DNA of 64,000 nucleotides from Echinicola sp. 20G (GCF_015533855.1 NZ_AP024154.1:1057001-1121000); one strand, 5' to 3'. Shown: positions 49,035 through 59,154, numbered from the stretch's first letter. The notes: generated from the letters alone by a model not told the origin. A program made the numbers and translations.

Positions 49035-49499
49035 ATGGCCGGTGTAAATAAAGTAATATTAGTTGGCAATCTAGGTAAAGACCCTGAAGTGAGGCATTTG
49101 GAAAGTGGTAGCGTAGTAGCCAACCTGACACTAGCAACTACAGAAGCATACAAAGACCGCAACGGAAACCGTGTAGAAAATACTGAATGGCATGACCTGG
49201 AACTGTGGGACGGGCAAGCAAAAGTAGCGGAACAATATTTGCGAAAAGGCAGCCAAATCTTCGTAGAAGGAAAAATCAAATCCGACACTTGGCAAGATGA
49301 GCAAGGAAACAACAGGAAAAGAACAAAAATCCGTGTACTGAGTTTCACCATGCTTGGCTCCAAAAACAGTGAAATGGGCGCTGGAGGAAGCAGCAATCCC
49401 AATACCATCAGCCAACCTAACGCTGGCAACCCTCAACCCGCATCCATGCCTTCATCAGGAGGAAATATCGAAGAGGGTGATGATGACTTACCATTCTAA
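49035..49499 (+). CDS. ssb: Single-stranded DNA-binding protein
   Basis: 154 residues. The OB fold (about 1-110) has AGVNKVILVGNLGKDPEVR, NTEWHDLELWDGQAKVAEQYLRKGSQIFVEG and RTKIRVLSFTMLG. A Gly/Asn/Pro-rich linker leads to the acidic tip DDDLPF, which binds replication and repair partners. It lies 54 bases after mutY. Confidence 0.96.
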   Translation: MAGVNKVILVGNLGKDPEVRHLESGSVVANLTLATTEAYKDRNGNRVENTEWHDLELWDGQAKVAEQYLRKGSQIFVEGKIKSDTWQDEQGNNRKRTKIRVLSFTMLGSKNSEMGAGGSSNPNTISQPNAGNPQPASMPSSGGNIEEGDDDLPF

Positions 49500-49534
49500 T
49501 TGGGTCATTTTAAGAATTGTAATGGATAAATCAT

Positions 49535-49542
49535 TAATTTTG
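49535..49542 (+). promoter_or_regulatory. -7 box candidate before gldE
   Basis: TAATTTTG followed by CA lies 23 bases before the gldE ATG. A TTG is 15 bases upstream, shorter than usual. Confidence 0.4.
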
Positions 49543-49565
49543 CAGAACAATATTTGAATCACTTA

Positions 49566-50915
49566 ATGGACGATCCATACCCGAGTATTTTGTTGCTGGC
49601 TGAAATCAACCAGGTTTCGGCCGGCTATATCATTCTTAATAGTCTTATTTTTCTAGCACTGCTTTTGGCATCTGCTCTTATTTCCGGCTCAGAAGTGGCT
49701 TACTTTTCGCTATCTCACGATGATTTAAGCCTGCTCAGCACTGAAACAGATGAAACTTCCAGCTTGGTGATCAAACTGATCGAAGCACCTCAAAAACTCC
49801 TGAGTACGATTTTGATCTTGAATAACATGATCAACATCGGCATAGTGACTTTGACCACGTTCTTTACCTTGACACTCTTTGGCGCCAACGCTACTGGCCT
49901 TATGGTCATCTTGATTCAAACTGTTGGGATCACCTTTGCCATTGTCTTCTTTGGTGAAATTGTTCCAAAAGTATACGCCAACAATGCCAGAATCAGCTTT
50001 TCCAAGCTTATGGCCAAAAGCCTTAATTTCTTCTCCATCGCTTTGGCACCGCTCTCTTCCTTCCTGATGGCCATCAGTAATATCATCGAAAGAAGAATAG
50101 AAAGAAAAGGCTATACGCTTTCGGTTAATGAACTTCATCAAGCCTTAGAAATCACAGCTGAGCACACCACTGAAGGAGAAAAAGACATCTTCAAGGGCAT
50201 TGTAAATTTTGGGACATTGTCTGTAAAACAGGTCATGTGCTCTAGGATGGATATCACAGCAGTCGATGTGGAAATGGACTTCCATGAACTCATGGATAAA
50301 ATCAACAAAAGCGGGTATTCCAGAATCCCTGTTTATAAAGAAACCATTGATAATATTGAAGGGATTCTGTACATCAAAGACCTGCTTTCCCATATTGAAA
50401 AAGAAGAAGATTTTCAATGGCAAACCTTGACTAGAAAAGGATTCTTCGTTCCGGAAAACAAAAAAATTGATGCCTTGCTCAAGGACTTCCAAAACAAAAG
50501 GGTACACATGGCCATCGTTGTGGATGAATATGGAGGAACATCCGGATTGGTAACTTTAGAAGATTTGATCGAAGAAATCATTGGGGAAATCAATGATGAA
50601 TTTGACGACAGTGAAGAATCCCTTTTTAAGCAAATCGATGACAGTACTTATGTGTTTGAAGGGAAAGTTTCCTTAAATGACTTTTGTAAAAGGTTGGAAT
50701 TGGACCCCCAGTCTTTTGATGAGGTCAAGGGAGACAGTGAATCTTTAGGTGGATTGCTTTTGGAGATCAATGCTAAATTGCCCAAAAGCGGGTCTAAAAT
50801 TCAATTTGACAAATTCACCTTCACCATTTTGGCAGTAGATGCCCGAAGGATCAAAAAAGTAAAGGTAAAACTTCACTCCCAAGAGGCTGGGGATGTGGCA
50901 CATAATGAAGATTAA
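49566..50915 (+). CDS. gldE: GldE-like CNNM/CorC-family membrane protein
   Basis: 449 residues from the ATG at 49566; a TTG 12 bases upstream is less likely. The N-terminal CNNM (DUF21) domain has about four hydrophobic segments (SLIFLALLLASALISGSEVAYFSLS, STILILNNMINIGIVTLTTFF). Two CBS domains follow (VKQVMCSRMDITAVDVEM, SRIPVYKETIDNIEGILYIKD), then MAIVVDEYGGTSGLVTLEDLIEEIIGEINDEFD and the C-terminal CorC_HlyC domain. GldE was named in Flavobacterium gliding, where it lies near gldD, ssb and mutY. The place after mutY-ssb supports this name. No gldD gene follows here. Confidence 0.85.
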   Translation: MDDPYPSILLLAEINQVSAGYIILNSLIFLALLLASALISGSEVAYFSLSHDDLSLLSTETDETSSLVIKLIEAPQKLLSTILILNNMINIGIVTLTTFFTLTLFGANATGLMVILIQTVGITFAIVFFGEIVPKVYANNARISFSKLMAKSLNFFSIALAPLSSFLMAISNIIERRIERKGYTLSVNELHQALEITAEHTTEGEKDIFKGIVNFGTLSVKQVMCSRMDITAVDVEMDFHELMDKINKSGYSRIPVYKETIDNIEGILYIKDLLSHIEKEEDFQWQTLTRKGFFVPENKKIDALLKDFQNKRVHMAIVVDEYGGTSGLVTLEDLIEEIIGEINDEFDDSEESLFKQIDDSTYVFEGKVSLNDFCKRLELDPQSFDEVKGDSESLGGLLLEINAKLPKSGSKIQFDKFTFTILAVDARRIKKVKVKLHSQEAGDVAHNED

Positions 50916-51347
50916 AGCCAACTAAAAATCAAGCCTTTTGCCAATCAAAAAACTGCTATTCATATTTAATTCAAGATAATTCGGTTTCCTTTATATTTTC
51001 AGCGATAATTTCTTTGCACCCATCAATCGGGCATGATTCATTGAAAAAATTTCAATTTCATGGAAAAATAATGGAAATTTCATTTTTTGAACCTGTTTCA
51101 GGTTATTTTACATCCTTTTCAAAAAAACAGGTCAAAATATTAATCACTTTCAATGATTTGAACATAAAATTGCAATAAGGCAACTTTTAGGAACCCTCCA
51201 TTTCTATTTTAATAATTGTAAAAATCATAGGCCAATTTGGTTATTAATGTATTTTTTTCGTTCTTTTGTTGCCGAGATTTTAAAAAAAGAAAAATTCTTT
51301 GTAATTTATTCAATCGAATTTACAAACCTATTTAAATAACACTAACT
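50916..51347. other. Intergenic region upstream of gltB
   Basis: 432 bases, A+T-rich, with no gene. It contains an inverted repeat at 51090-51104 and a half-site caggtc at 51128-51133. No full consensus promoter or terminator was found. As gltBD is usually nitrogen-regulated, this gap is expected to hold regulatory sites. Confidence 0.5.
51090..51104. promoter_or_regulatory. Inverted repeat upstream of gltB
   Basis: aacctg-ttt-caggtt is a perfect 6-base inverted repeat with a 3-base centre, about 240 bases before gltB. A related half-site lies 24 bases on. It may be an operator, but 6-base arms can be chance. Confidence 0.25.
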
Positions 51348-54300
51348 ATGAATGAAGGATTATACCATTCACAGTTTGAGCATGACGCCTGTGGGATTGG
51401 CGGAGTGGTCAATGTGAAGGGCAACAAAAGCCATGAGACGATAAGCGATGCGCTCTTTATGCTGAGCAATATGGAGCATAGAGGAGGGAGAGGCAGTGAT
51501 CCTAAAACCGGTGATGGAGCGGGTATTTTGATTCAGGTACCACATGATTTTCTGAAGGAGGTAACTCACCGTGCAGGCTTTGAACTACCAGAAGAAGGTA
51601 GTTACGGGGTTGGCATGACATTTTTTCCGAAAAACAAGCAACTACATAAAAAATCAAAAACACTGCTCAACAAAATCCTTGAAGAAATGGATTTTGAGCT
51701 TATTGGTTATAGAGAAGTACCAGTGGACGAGACCGTGCCAGGATCAGGTGCTTTGGAGGTAATGCCTAATATTGAGCAACTCTTTGTTAAGCACAAAGAT
51801 GGATTAGTAGGTAAGGAACTTGAAAGAAAGCTCTATGTACTGAGAAACTATGCGACCAAAGTGATCAACTCCACAACTCCAGGGGTTAATATGTCATTTT
51901 ACTTTGCCAGTTTCAGCTCAAACACCCTTATATATAAAGGGCAGTTGAGAACCGATCAGGTACTAGCTTTCTATAAAGACTTACAAAACAATAAAATAAC
52001 TTCTGCCCTAGCAGTAGTACACTCTAGATTCTCAACCAACACCTTCCCGAACTGGAGATTGGCTCAGCCTTTCAGATACCTATCCCACAATGGTGAGATC
52101 AACACCATCAGAGGTAACCTGAACAAGATGAGGTCCAAAGAATCCCTGATGAAATCAGAACTCTTCACCGAGGAAGAGCTTGAGAAACTAATGCCTGTGA
52201 CCAATTCAACCTATTCAGATTCAGCGAACCTGGATGCCATGGTGGAATTGCTTACTCTAAGCGGAAGGTCTTTGCCACATGTGATGATGATGTTGGTGCC
52301 AGAAGCTTGGCAGGACAATAAGTCCATGAACAAGTCCAAAAAGGCTTTCTATAAGTTCCATGCAGCTTTGATGGAGCCGTGGGATGGTCCAGCAGCTTTG
52401 CTATTTACAGATGGCAAATCACTTGGTGCCACTTTGGATCGAAATGGTCTGAGACCTTTGAGGTATTTTATGACCAATGACGACAGGCTGATCCTTTCAT
52501 CTGAGGCTGGAGCTTTACCGATAAGAGAAGCCACTGTCACAGAAAAAGGAAGAATCAGCCCAGGCAGAATGATCATGGCTGACCTTGAAAAGGGTAAAGT
52601 ATTGTTCGACGAAGAAGTGAAAGCTGAAGTTTGTGAAAACAAACCATATGATACTTGGGTAAGAAAAGAAAGATTGAAGCTGAGACTAATGCCTGCGCCT
52701 AAGGTGCTTTCCCAGCCTTACAATACCCAAAACATCAAACAAAGACAAACAGTCTTCGGGTTTACAACCGAAGATGTACATACTATTTTGGCTCCTATGG
52801 GAGACACTGCTTACGAACCACTAGGTTCTATGGGTGCAGATACACCACCTGCAGTACTATCCAAACAAAGCCAGCATATTTCCAATTACTTCAAGCAGCT
52901 ATTCGCCCAAGTAAGTAACCCGCCGATTGATCCGATTAGGGAGAGATTGGTGATGTCTCTTTTCACTAGAATCGGTGAAGGTTACAATATCTTGGAAGAA
53001 AGCCCTCAGCACACGAGACAAATTCACATTTCGCAACCTGTATTGCTGAACGAAGATCTCGAAAAGATCAAAAATCTTGAAAATAAAGGTTACAGATCAA
53101 AAACCCTTTATGCACACTTCAAGGCTGACCATCAACCTGGTAGAATGCTAGAAGCTTTGGATAAGCTATGTCAAGATGCAGTTGATGCCATCAATGAAGG
53201 TTATAACGTGTTGGTCATTTCTGACAGAAACACCTACGAAGGTGTTGCTCCTATTCCTTCTCTTTTGGCCATTGGTGGTGTTCACCATCACTTGGTGAAC
53301 ATGAAAATGAGAACCAAAGCAGGTTTGATTGCAGAAGCAGGAGACATCAAAGAAACGCATCATTTCGCAACGGCTGTGGGCTACGGGGCTAGTGCCATCA
53401 ACCCTTATTTGGCCCTAGAAACACTTGTGCACTTGAATGAGACGGAGCAACTTTCAAAAGTATTTGAGCAGAAAGAATTGTTCGAAAACTACCAAGCTGC
53501 TATAGGAAAAGGCTTGCTGAAAGTCCTTTCAAAAATGGGAATCAGTACTCTCCAATCTTACCAGAGTGCTCAGATATTCGAAGCAGTTGGTTTAGGGCCT
53601 GAAGTAATAGAAAGATGCTTTAAAGGTACCATCAGTAGAATCAGCGGTGTTTCCTTTGATGAGTTAGCAGAGGAAGTATTGGTAAGACATAACGCAGCTT
53701 ATGGTTTTGAAGGTCCAAGATTGGAAACTGGAGGAGTTTACCAATGGAAAAGAAGAGGTGAAAAACACCTTTTCAACCCGGAAACCATCCATTTACTTCA
53801 AAAATCCACTGCGAACAATGACTATGCTTTATACAAAAGGTTCGCTGAAAAAATAAATAACCAAACCAAAGATGCCTTGACCATTAGAGGCTTGTTTGAG
53901 TTTAAAAAGAGGATCTCAGTTCCTTTGGAAGAAGTAGAATCAGCAGAAAGCATCATGAAGCGTTTTGCAACAGGCGCCATGTCATTTGGATCTATTTCGC
54001 ACGAGGCACACTCTACGTTGGCCATTGCCATGAACCGCATTGGGGCTAAATCCAATAGTGGTGAGGGTGGAGAAGATGAAATCCGTTTTGAAAGAAAAGA
54101 AAATGGCGATTGGGAAAGATCTGCTATAAAGCAGGTAGCCTCTGGTAGATTTGGTGTAACCAGCAACTACCTCACCAACGCCGAAGAACTACAAATAAAA
54201 ATGGCCCAGGGTGCCAAGCCAGGTGAAGGCGGGCAACTTCCTGGTCATAAAGTGGATGATTGGATCGGTAGAGTAAGACACTCCACTCCGGGAGTAGGTC

Positions 54301-55850
54301 TGATTTCTCCACCACCTCACCACGATATTTATTCCATTGAGGATTTGGCGCAGTTGATCTATGACCTTAAAAATGCCAATAGAAAAGCGCGTATCAATGT
54401 AAAATTGGTATCACAGGCTGGTGTAGGTACTGTAGCAGCTGGGGTGGCCAAGGCCCAATCAGATGTGATCTTGATCTCAGGTGCTGATGGTGGAACTGGA
54501 GCATCTCCTTTGAGTTCAATAAGACACGCTGGCTTACCTTGGGAACTTGGCTTGGCTGAAGCTCACCAAACTTTGGTTAAAAACAACCTTAGAAGCCGAG
54601 TTACCCTTCAAACAGACGGTCAAGTAAGAACTGGTCGAGACTTGGCAATTGCTGCCATGCTTGGTGCAGAAGAGTGGGGAATCTCAACAGCAGCCCTGGT
54701 TGTAGAAGGCTGTATCATGATGAGAAAATGCCACTTGAACACTTGTCCAGTGGGTATTGCTACGCAAAATCCAGATTTGAGAAAACTCTTCACTGGAAAC
54801 CCTGACCATGTTGTTAATTTCTTCAAGTTTTTGGCCGAAGACCTTAGAGAAATCATGGCTTCGCTTGGCTTTAGAACTGTAAACGAGATGGTTGGTCAGT
54901 CAAATGTATTGAAGTCCACTGGACACCTTAACCACTGGAAGTGGGACAAGCTAGACCTTAGTCCGATCTTCCATATGGTAGAAGTTCCTGAGCATGTAGG
55001 TATTTACAAGCAAATTGATCAGGACTTTAAATTGAAAAAGGTACTGGACAGGAAATTGATCAAATCTGCTTTGCCTGCTCTTGAGCAAGCCAATGCGGTA
55101 AAAGACAACTTCCAAATTAAAAATATTGACCGTTCGGTAGGTGCCATGCTTTCCAATGAAATCTCCAAGATTTATGGAAGTCCTGGATTACCAGATGACA
55201 CCATCCACTATAAGTTTACAGGTTCGGCCGGACAAAGTTTCGGTTTGTTCTTGACCCAAGGTGTTACTTTCGAATTGGAAGGTGAAGCCAATGATTACTT
55301 TGGTAAAGGCCTTTCAGGTGGCCAATTGGTGGTCTACCCAAGCAGAAATGCAAATTTCAAGGCCGAAGACAACATCATCATTGGTAATGTGGCCTTCTAT
55401 GGCGCAACATCAGGCCATGCTTACATTAATGGTAAGGGTGGTGAACGTTTCTGCGTAAGAAACTCAGGTGTAAAAGCAGTAGTTGAAGGCATTGGAGACC
55501 ACGGTTGTGAATATATGACCGGTGGACAAGTGATCATCCTAGGTGAAATTGGAAGAAACTTCGCTGCAGGTATGAGTGGTGGTATCGCTTATATCTTCAA
55601 AGAAAATGTGAAACATATCAACCAGGAAATGGTGGATTTGGATCCATTGGAAGAAGAAGATTTCAATATCATCAAGAAAGACTTGGAACTTCACCAAAAG
55701 TACACCAACAGTAGTCTGGCAACCCAATTCCTAGAGAACTGGGAAACTGAAAAGGAGAAATTCATCAAAGTAATGCCAAGAGATTACAAAGCAGTTCTTA
55801 AACAAAGAGCTTTAAAACAAGAAGAAGAACAATCTAAAACTTTAGTGTAA
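51348..55850 (+). CDS. gltB: Glutamate synthase large subunit
   Basis: 1500 residues. The glutaminase domain should begin at Cys15 (DACGIGGVV) after removal of a short propeptide. HRGGRGSDPKTGDGAGI is in the first domain. The FMN/2-oxoglutarate domain has SGEGGEDEIRFERK and GVGTVAAGVAKAQSD, and the [3Fe-4S] cluster is in CIMMRKCHLNTCPVGIATQ. The C-terminal GXGXG helix region is in YFGKGLSGGQLVVYPS. It makes glutamate from glutamine and 2-oxoglutarate. gltD follows one base after the stop. Confidence 0.98.
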   Translation: MNEGLYHSQFEHDACGIGGVVNVKGNKSHETISDALFMLSNMEHRGGRGSDPKTGDGAGILIQVPHDFLKEVTHRAGFELPEEGSYGVGMTFFPKNKQLHKKSKTLLNKILEEMDFELIGYREVPVDETVPGSGALEVMPNIEQLFVKHKDGLVGKELERKLYVLRNYATKVINSTTPGVNMSFYFASFSSNTLIYKGQLRTDQVLAFYKDLQNNKITSALAVVHSRFSTNTFPNWRLAQPFRYLSHNGEINTIRGNLNKMRSKESLMKSELFTEEELEKLMPVTNSTYSDSANLDAMVELLTLSGRSLPHVMMMLVPEAWQDNKSMNKSKKAFYKFHAALMEPWDGPAALLFTDGKSLGATLDRNGLRPLRYFMTNDDRLILSSEAGALPIREATVTEKGRISPGRMIMADLEKGKVLFDEEVKAEVCENKPYDTWVRKERLKLRLMPAPKVLSQPYNTQNIKQRQTVFGFTTEDVHTILAPMGDTAYEPLGSMGADTPPAVLSKQSQHISNYFKQLFAQVSNPPIDPIRERLVMSLFTRIGEGYNILEESPQHTRQIHISQPVLLNEDLEKIKNLENKGYRSKTLYAHFKADHQPGRMLEALDKLCQDAVDAINEGYNVLVISDRNTYEGVAPIPSLLAIGGVHHHLVNMKMRTKAGLIAEAGDIKETHHFATAVGYGASAINPYLALETLVHLNETEQLSKVFEQKELFENYQAAIGKGLLKVLSKMGISTLQSYQSAQIFEAVGLGPEVIERCFKGTISRISGVSFDELAEEVLVRHNAAYGFEGPRLETGGVYQWKRRGEKHLFNPETIHLLQKSTANNDYALYKRFAEKINNQTKDALTIRGLFEFKKRISVPLEEVESAESIMKRFATGAMSFGSISHEAHSTLAIAMNRIGAKSNSGEGGEDEIRFERKENGDWERSAIKQVASGRFGVTSNYLTNAEELQIKMAQGAKPGEGGQLPGHKVDDWIGRVRHSTPGVGLISPPPHHDIYSIEDLAQLIYDLKNANRKARINVKLVSQAGVGTVAAGVAKAQSDVILISGADGGTGASPLSSIRHAGLPWELGLAEAHQTLVKNNLRSRVTLQTDGQVRTGRDLAIAAMLGAEEWGISTAALVVEGCIMMRKCHLNTCPVGIATQNPDLRKLFTGNPDHVVNFFKFLAEDLREIMASLGFRTVNEMVGQSNVLKSTGHLNHWKWDKLDLSPIFHMVEVPEHVGIYKQIDQDFKLKKVLDRKLIKSALPALEQANAVKDNFQIKNIDRSVGAMLSNEISKIYGSPGLPDDTIHYKFTGSAGQSFGLFLTQGVTFELEGEANDYFGKGLSGGQLVVYPSRNANFKAEDNIIIGNVAFYGATSGHAYINGKGGERFCVRNSGVKAVVEGIGDHGCEYMTGGQVIILGEIGRNFAAGMSGGIAYIFKENVKHINQEMVDLDPLEEEDFNIIKKDLELHQKYTNSSLATQFLENWETEKEKFIKVMPRDYKAVLKQRALKQEEEQSKTLV

Positions 55851-55851
55851 G

Positions 55852-57333
55852 ATGGGAGCGAAAGACGGATTCCTTAAATATAAAAGAGAGCTAGAAGAAA
55901 ACAGAGATCCTAAAGAAAGGATTGGTGACTATAAAGACATCCATCATCAAATAAAACCAGAGACACTTAACAATCAAGCTGCTAGGTGTATGGACTGTGG
56001 TATTCCATTTTGTCATAATGGATGTCCGCTTGGGAATGTAATTCCTGAATTTAACGATGCCGTTTACCGTAAAGAATGGGGAGAAGCTTTCGATATTTTA
56101 CGAGGCACCAACAACTTCCCTGAGTTTACAGGTAGGATTTGTCCAGCACCATGCGAAGCCAGTTGCGTGCTAGGGATCAACAAAGACCCTGTTGCGATTG
56201 AATTGATCGAAAAGAATATAGCTGAAAAAGCTTATGAGCTAGGATTGGCCAAGCCAAATGTACCGGAAATCAGAACTGACAAAAAGGTAGCAGTGATCGG
56301 TGCCGGACCAGCTGGTCTAGCTGCAGCAGATCAGCTTAACCAAGCAGGCCACGAAGTAACCCTATTCGAAAAAGACCAAAAAGTAGGTGGTCTCTTGAGA
56401 TATGGTATTCCTGATTTTAAAATGGAAAAGTGGGTCATCGACCGAAGAGTAAAGCTAATGGAAGAAGAAGGAGTTATCTTCTCTACTGGCACTGAAATCG
56501 GTTTTAACATTAAAGCTGACCATATTCTTCAAAACTTTGATGCAGTGGTTCTATCCACTGGGGCCCAAGAGCCTAGAGATCTTAAAATCAAAGGTCGCGA
56601 AGCCAATGGGGTTCACTTTGCCATGGAATTCCTTGGTGAACAAAACAAAGTAGTAAGTGGAGAGAGAGACTCAGAAAATCCTATTTCTGCAAAAGGAAAG
56701 CATGTGATCGTGATTGGTGGGGGTGATACAGGTAGTGACTGTATCGGTACTTCCAATAGACACGGAGCGGCCTCTGTTATGCAGCTGGAGCTATTACCAA
56801 AACCACCTCAAAAGCGTGCACAGCTGAACCCTTGGCCAGAATGGCCAATGACGCTCAAAGTGTCCAGCTCTCACGAAGAAGGTGTAGAAAGAGTTTTCTC
56901 TGTATTAACCAAGGAGTTCACCAAAGATGAAAGCGGAAATGTTACCGGCCTTACTTTGGTGGATATTGAATGGAATGAAGAAAATGGTAGAATGAAATTC
57001 TCCGAAATAGAAGGCACGGAAAGAACAGTACCGTGTGACTTAGCTCTATTGGCTATCGGTTATACTGGTCCGAAACAAAATGGCCTGCTAGATGCATTCG
57101 GGGTAGACACCATGGAAAATACATTACCTAAATCGAAAGAGTATCAAAGTACTAATGGCAAAGTTTTCTTAGCTGGTGACATGCGAAGAGGACAGTCGCT
57201 AGTGGTTTGGGCTATTTCTGAGGGTAGAGAATGCGCCGTAAAAGTAGATGAATATTTGATGGGTAAATCCCACTTACCTAGAAAAGATCGCTCCTTTTTC
57301 GAGAACGTAGAAGACGCTGAATTCTGTGAATAA
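55852..57333 (+). CDS. gltD: Glutamate synthase small subunit
   Basis: 493 residues. The two N-terminal [4Fe-4S] clusters are bound by CMDCGIPFCHNGCPLGN and CPAPCEASCVLG. The FAD site is VAVIGAGPAGLAAADQL near 141-157, and the NADPH site is HVIVIGGGDTGSDCIG. It passes electrons from NADPH to GltB. The gene starts one base after the gltB stop, and a strong terminator closes the unit. Confidence 0.98.
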   Translation: MGAKDGFLKYKRELEENRDPKERIGDYKDIHHQIKPETLNNQAARCMDCGIPFCHNGCPLGNVIPEFNDAVYRKEWGEAFDILRGTNNFPEFTGRICPAPCEASCVLGINKDPVAIELIEKNIAEKAYELGLAKPNVPEIRTDKKVAVIGAGPAGLAAADQLNQAGHEVTLFEKDQKVGGLLRYGIPDFKMEKWVIDRRVKLMEEEGVIFSTGTEIGFNIKADHILQNFDAVVLSTGAQEPRDLKIKGREANGVHFAMEFLGEQNKVVSGERDSENPISAKGKHVIVIGGGDTGSDCIGTSNRHGAASVMQLELLPKPPQKRAQLNPWPEWPMTLKVSSSHEEGVERVFSVLTKEFTKDESGNVTGLTLVDIEWNEENGRMKFSEIEGTERTVPCDLALLAIGYTGPKQNGLLDAFGVDTMENTLPKSKEYQSTNGKVFLAGDMRRGQSLVVWAISEGRECAVKVDEYLMGKSHLPRKDRSFFENVEDAEFCE

Positions 57334-57372
57334 CAGTAGTTTAGTTTATTTAACAAGTTTGTTAATTCGATG

Positions 57373-57404
57373 AAAAGCTCCCCGATAATCGGGGAGCTTT
57401 TTTA
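57373..57404 (+). terminator. Terminator of gltBD
   Basis: The perfect 12-base stem aaagctccccga / tcggggagcttt with a 3-base loop is followed by TTTTTTT. It may also serve the convergent gene at 57411. Confidence 0.93.
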
Positions 57405-57410
57405 TTTTCC

Positions 57411-58013
57411 TTAATGAATATTCAACAAACCTCTTAGACTTTTTAGATCTTCATATTGCTCCACATCAAATAACATTCTCATTTTGTGGACATTTAACTT
57501 CAAGGATTTGGCATCACTTAAAATTTCACTTACAACAGATTGAACTTCCCAATCTTTATCTCTGAATAACTCGCTGTAAAGCTCTTTCATCCCAAGCAAA
57601 TAAAACGTACCATCCTGTGCCGGGCCTACTACTAAATCTTGGTAACTTAAAGCCTCAAATGCTTCATCCAAAATATCAGCGTTCAACTCCAGACAATCAG
57701 ATCCAATGATTACCACTTTCTGATATCCTTTACCCAAAACCTCAGCAAAGGCCTGTTCCATTTTTTCAGCAATATTGCCTTGTCCTTGTAGACTAAGATG
57801 ATAATGATTATTTAAGAGAAACCTATCATCAACCTCATCTTGGAAATAAACGAAGACATCCGCTGGATACTTTTCAACCACTTCATGGGTGTTTTTCAAG
57901 AGGTATTCATAAACCTCTGCAGCCTTTTCACTACCAATTACCTCGCCTAGCTTAGTCTTTACTTTACCCGGCTCAGGATTTTTTTGAAAAATTATTATCG
58001 CATGTTCATTCAT
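57411..58013 (-). CDS. TIGR04282/DUF2064 glycosyltransferase-like protein
   Basis: 200 residues. The start AIIIFQKNPEPGKVKTKLG is the family mark (x-K-x-P-x-P-G-x-x-K-T-R/K-L). VVIIGSDCLELNADILDEAFEAL holds the DxD-like metal site, and VVGPAQDGTFYLLGM is the third motif. The fold is GT-A, like the family described with arsenosugar biosynthesis, but most members have no proven substrate. The gene stands alone. Confidence 0.88.
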   Translation of the reverse strand: MNEHAIIIFQKNPEPGKVKTKLGEVIGSEKAAEVYEYLLKNTHEVVEKYPADVFVYFQDEVDDRFLLNNHYHLSLQGQGNIAEKMEQAFAEVLGKGYQKVVIIGSDCLELNADILDEAFEALSYQDLVVGPAQDGTFYLLGMKELYSELFRDKDWEVQSVVSEILSDAKSLKLNVHKMRMLFDVEQYEDLKSLRGLLNIH

Positions 58014-58090
58014 GGTGCTTTGTTACATTTGGGTACTCAATTATAATCAGTTTTTCCGAAAGTTTGTACGCAAAACAACAGCCAAAGCAT

Positions 58091-58121
58091 AAAAAAGAAG
58101 ATCAAAATTGATCTTCTTTAC
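58091..58121 (-). terminator. Terminator after the Spy-like protein gene
   Basis: The stem aaagaagatcaa / ttgatcttcttt (58094-58105 and 58108-58119) is followed by T-rich sequence on the minus strand. It lies 48 bases after the stop at 58167. Confidence 0.85.
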
Positions 58122-58166
58122 ACTTTTCACTAAAAATATTCACTAAACACCATTACTCATGGCATT

Positions 58167-58571
58167 TCATCCATCTCCTCTTCTCTGACCTCTTGCACCC
58201 CTTTCTCTCATTTTTTCTCTACTTTCCTTTTGAAATTCCTTCCACTTCTCAGTTTGCTCAGGTGTCAGGATCGCCTCTAACTTCTCTTCATGCTCTTTGC
58301 GATCCGCTTCCATTTTCTCTCTCATCTCATCGCGATCTTCCTTAGCCTGATCTCTAGCTTCCATTCGCTGCTTTACACTCTCCAGGTTTAATTCATAAAC
58401 CGCCTTTTTTTGGGTTTCATCCAAATCCAACTCTTCAGCCATACGATTGGTCATTCTTTCGGCCATATCTTCTGGTTTAACATCTGGGCGTTGTTTCCTT
58501 TGCTGAGCTTCAGCGGCAATAACTGTTACGGCCATTAGGGCAATTACAAACAATAGTTTTTTCATGGTCAT
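58167..58571 (-). CDS. Small secreted Spy/LTXXQ-like (DUF4890-type) charged protein
   Basis: 134 residues (132 if the second ATG at 58565 is used, which is likely). The signal peptide ends at AAEAQ. The mature protein is all helix and very rich in Glu, Lys, Arg and Met, with two LTxxQ-like motifs (LDETQKKAVYELN and LTPEQTEKWKEFQ). Spy is a periplasmic ATP-independent chaperone, and DUF4890-type proteins of Bacteroidota look similar. The role here is inferred from this likeness only. Confidence 0.82.
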   Translation of the reverse strand: MTMKKLLFVIALMAVTVIAAEAQQRKQRPDVKPEDMAERMTNRMAEELDLDETQKKAVYELNLESVKQRMEARDQAKEDRDEMREKMEADRKEHEEKLEAILTPEQTEKWKEFQKESREKMRERGARGQRRGDG

Positions 58572-58654
58572 TAATTTTTTGATTATATTCCTTTGACCAA
58601 AATCTCTATTCGAGGTTTAACCCAAAGTTAAAAATAATTTCTGCCCCAATAATT

Positions 58655-59104
58655 ATGGCTTCAATTTACTACTTCGGATATGCCAGCAACTTAGACCAAT
58701 CCACATTGGTGGGACGGCTGGTCACCCCTCCAAAATTTATAGGAATAGGAATATTAACGGGATATGGTTTTAGGTTTAACCACCCAAATCCTGATGGCTC
58801 GGCAAGGGCAAACATTGTAGAAAGTGCTAATGAAAATGTTTATGGTGCGCTGTATCAAATCAATGAAAAAGACAAAAATCACTTTTTGACCTCAGAAAAA
58901 AACTATGACTTCACATCGGTGAACATCATCACCAAAGAAGGCACAACTAGGGCCTTCACATTTAAATCTTCCCAAAATGTGGATAAAATATTCCCTCATA
59001 AGGATTATATCAATACCATTATTAAAGGAGGTAAGGCAATTGGAATCCCCAACACCTATCTTACCAGCATTTTAAACAGAAAACCAGTTAAAGTGTTATT
59101 TTAA
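58655..59104 (+). CDS. Gamma-glutamylcyclotransferase-like protein
   Basis: 149 residues. The AIG2/GGCT fold shows the start motif IYYFGYASNLDQ (Y-G-S-N type, here with Ala between). The middle has VYGALYQI, the usual second strand, and the likely catalytic Glu in LTSEKNYD. Enzymes of this fold release 5-oxoproline from gamma-glutamyl compounds or lactamise other amines. The substrate is not known. Stand-alone gene. Confidence 0.82.
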   Translation: MASIYYFGYASNLDQSTLVGRLVTPPKFIGIGILTGYGFRFNHPNPDGSARANIVESANENVYGALYQINEKDKNHFLTSEKNYDFTSVNIITKEGTTRAFTFKSSQNVDKIFPHKDYINTIIKGGKAIGIPNTYLTSILNRKPVKVLF

Positions 59105-59154
59105 CAAAATAAAGCGTCAATAAACATACATGAACTATAAGATTATTTTTTCAA

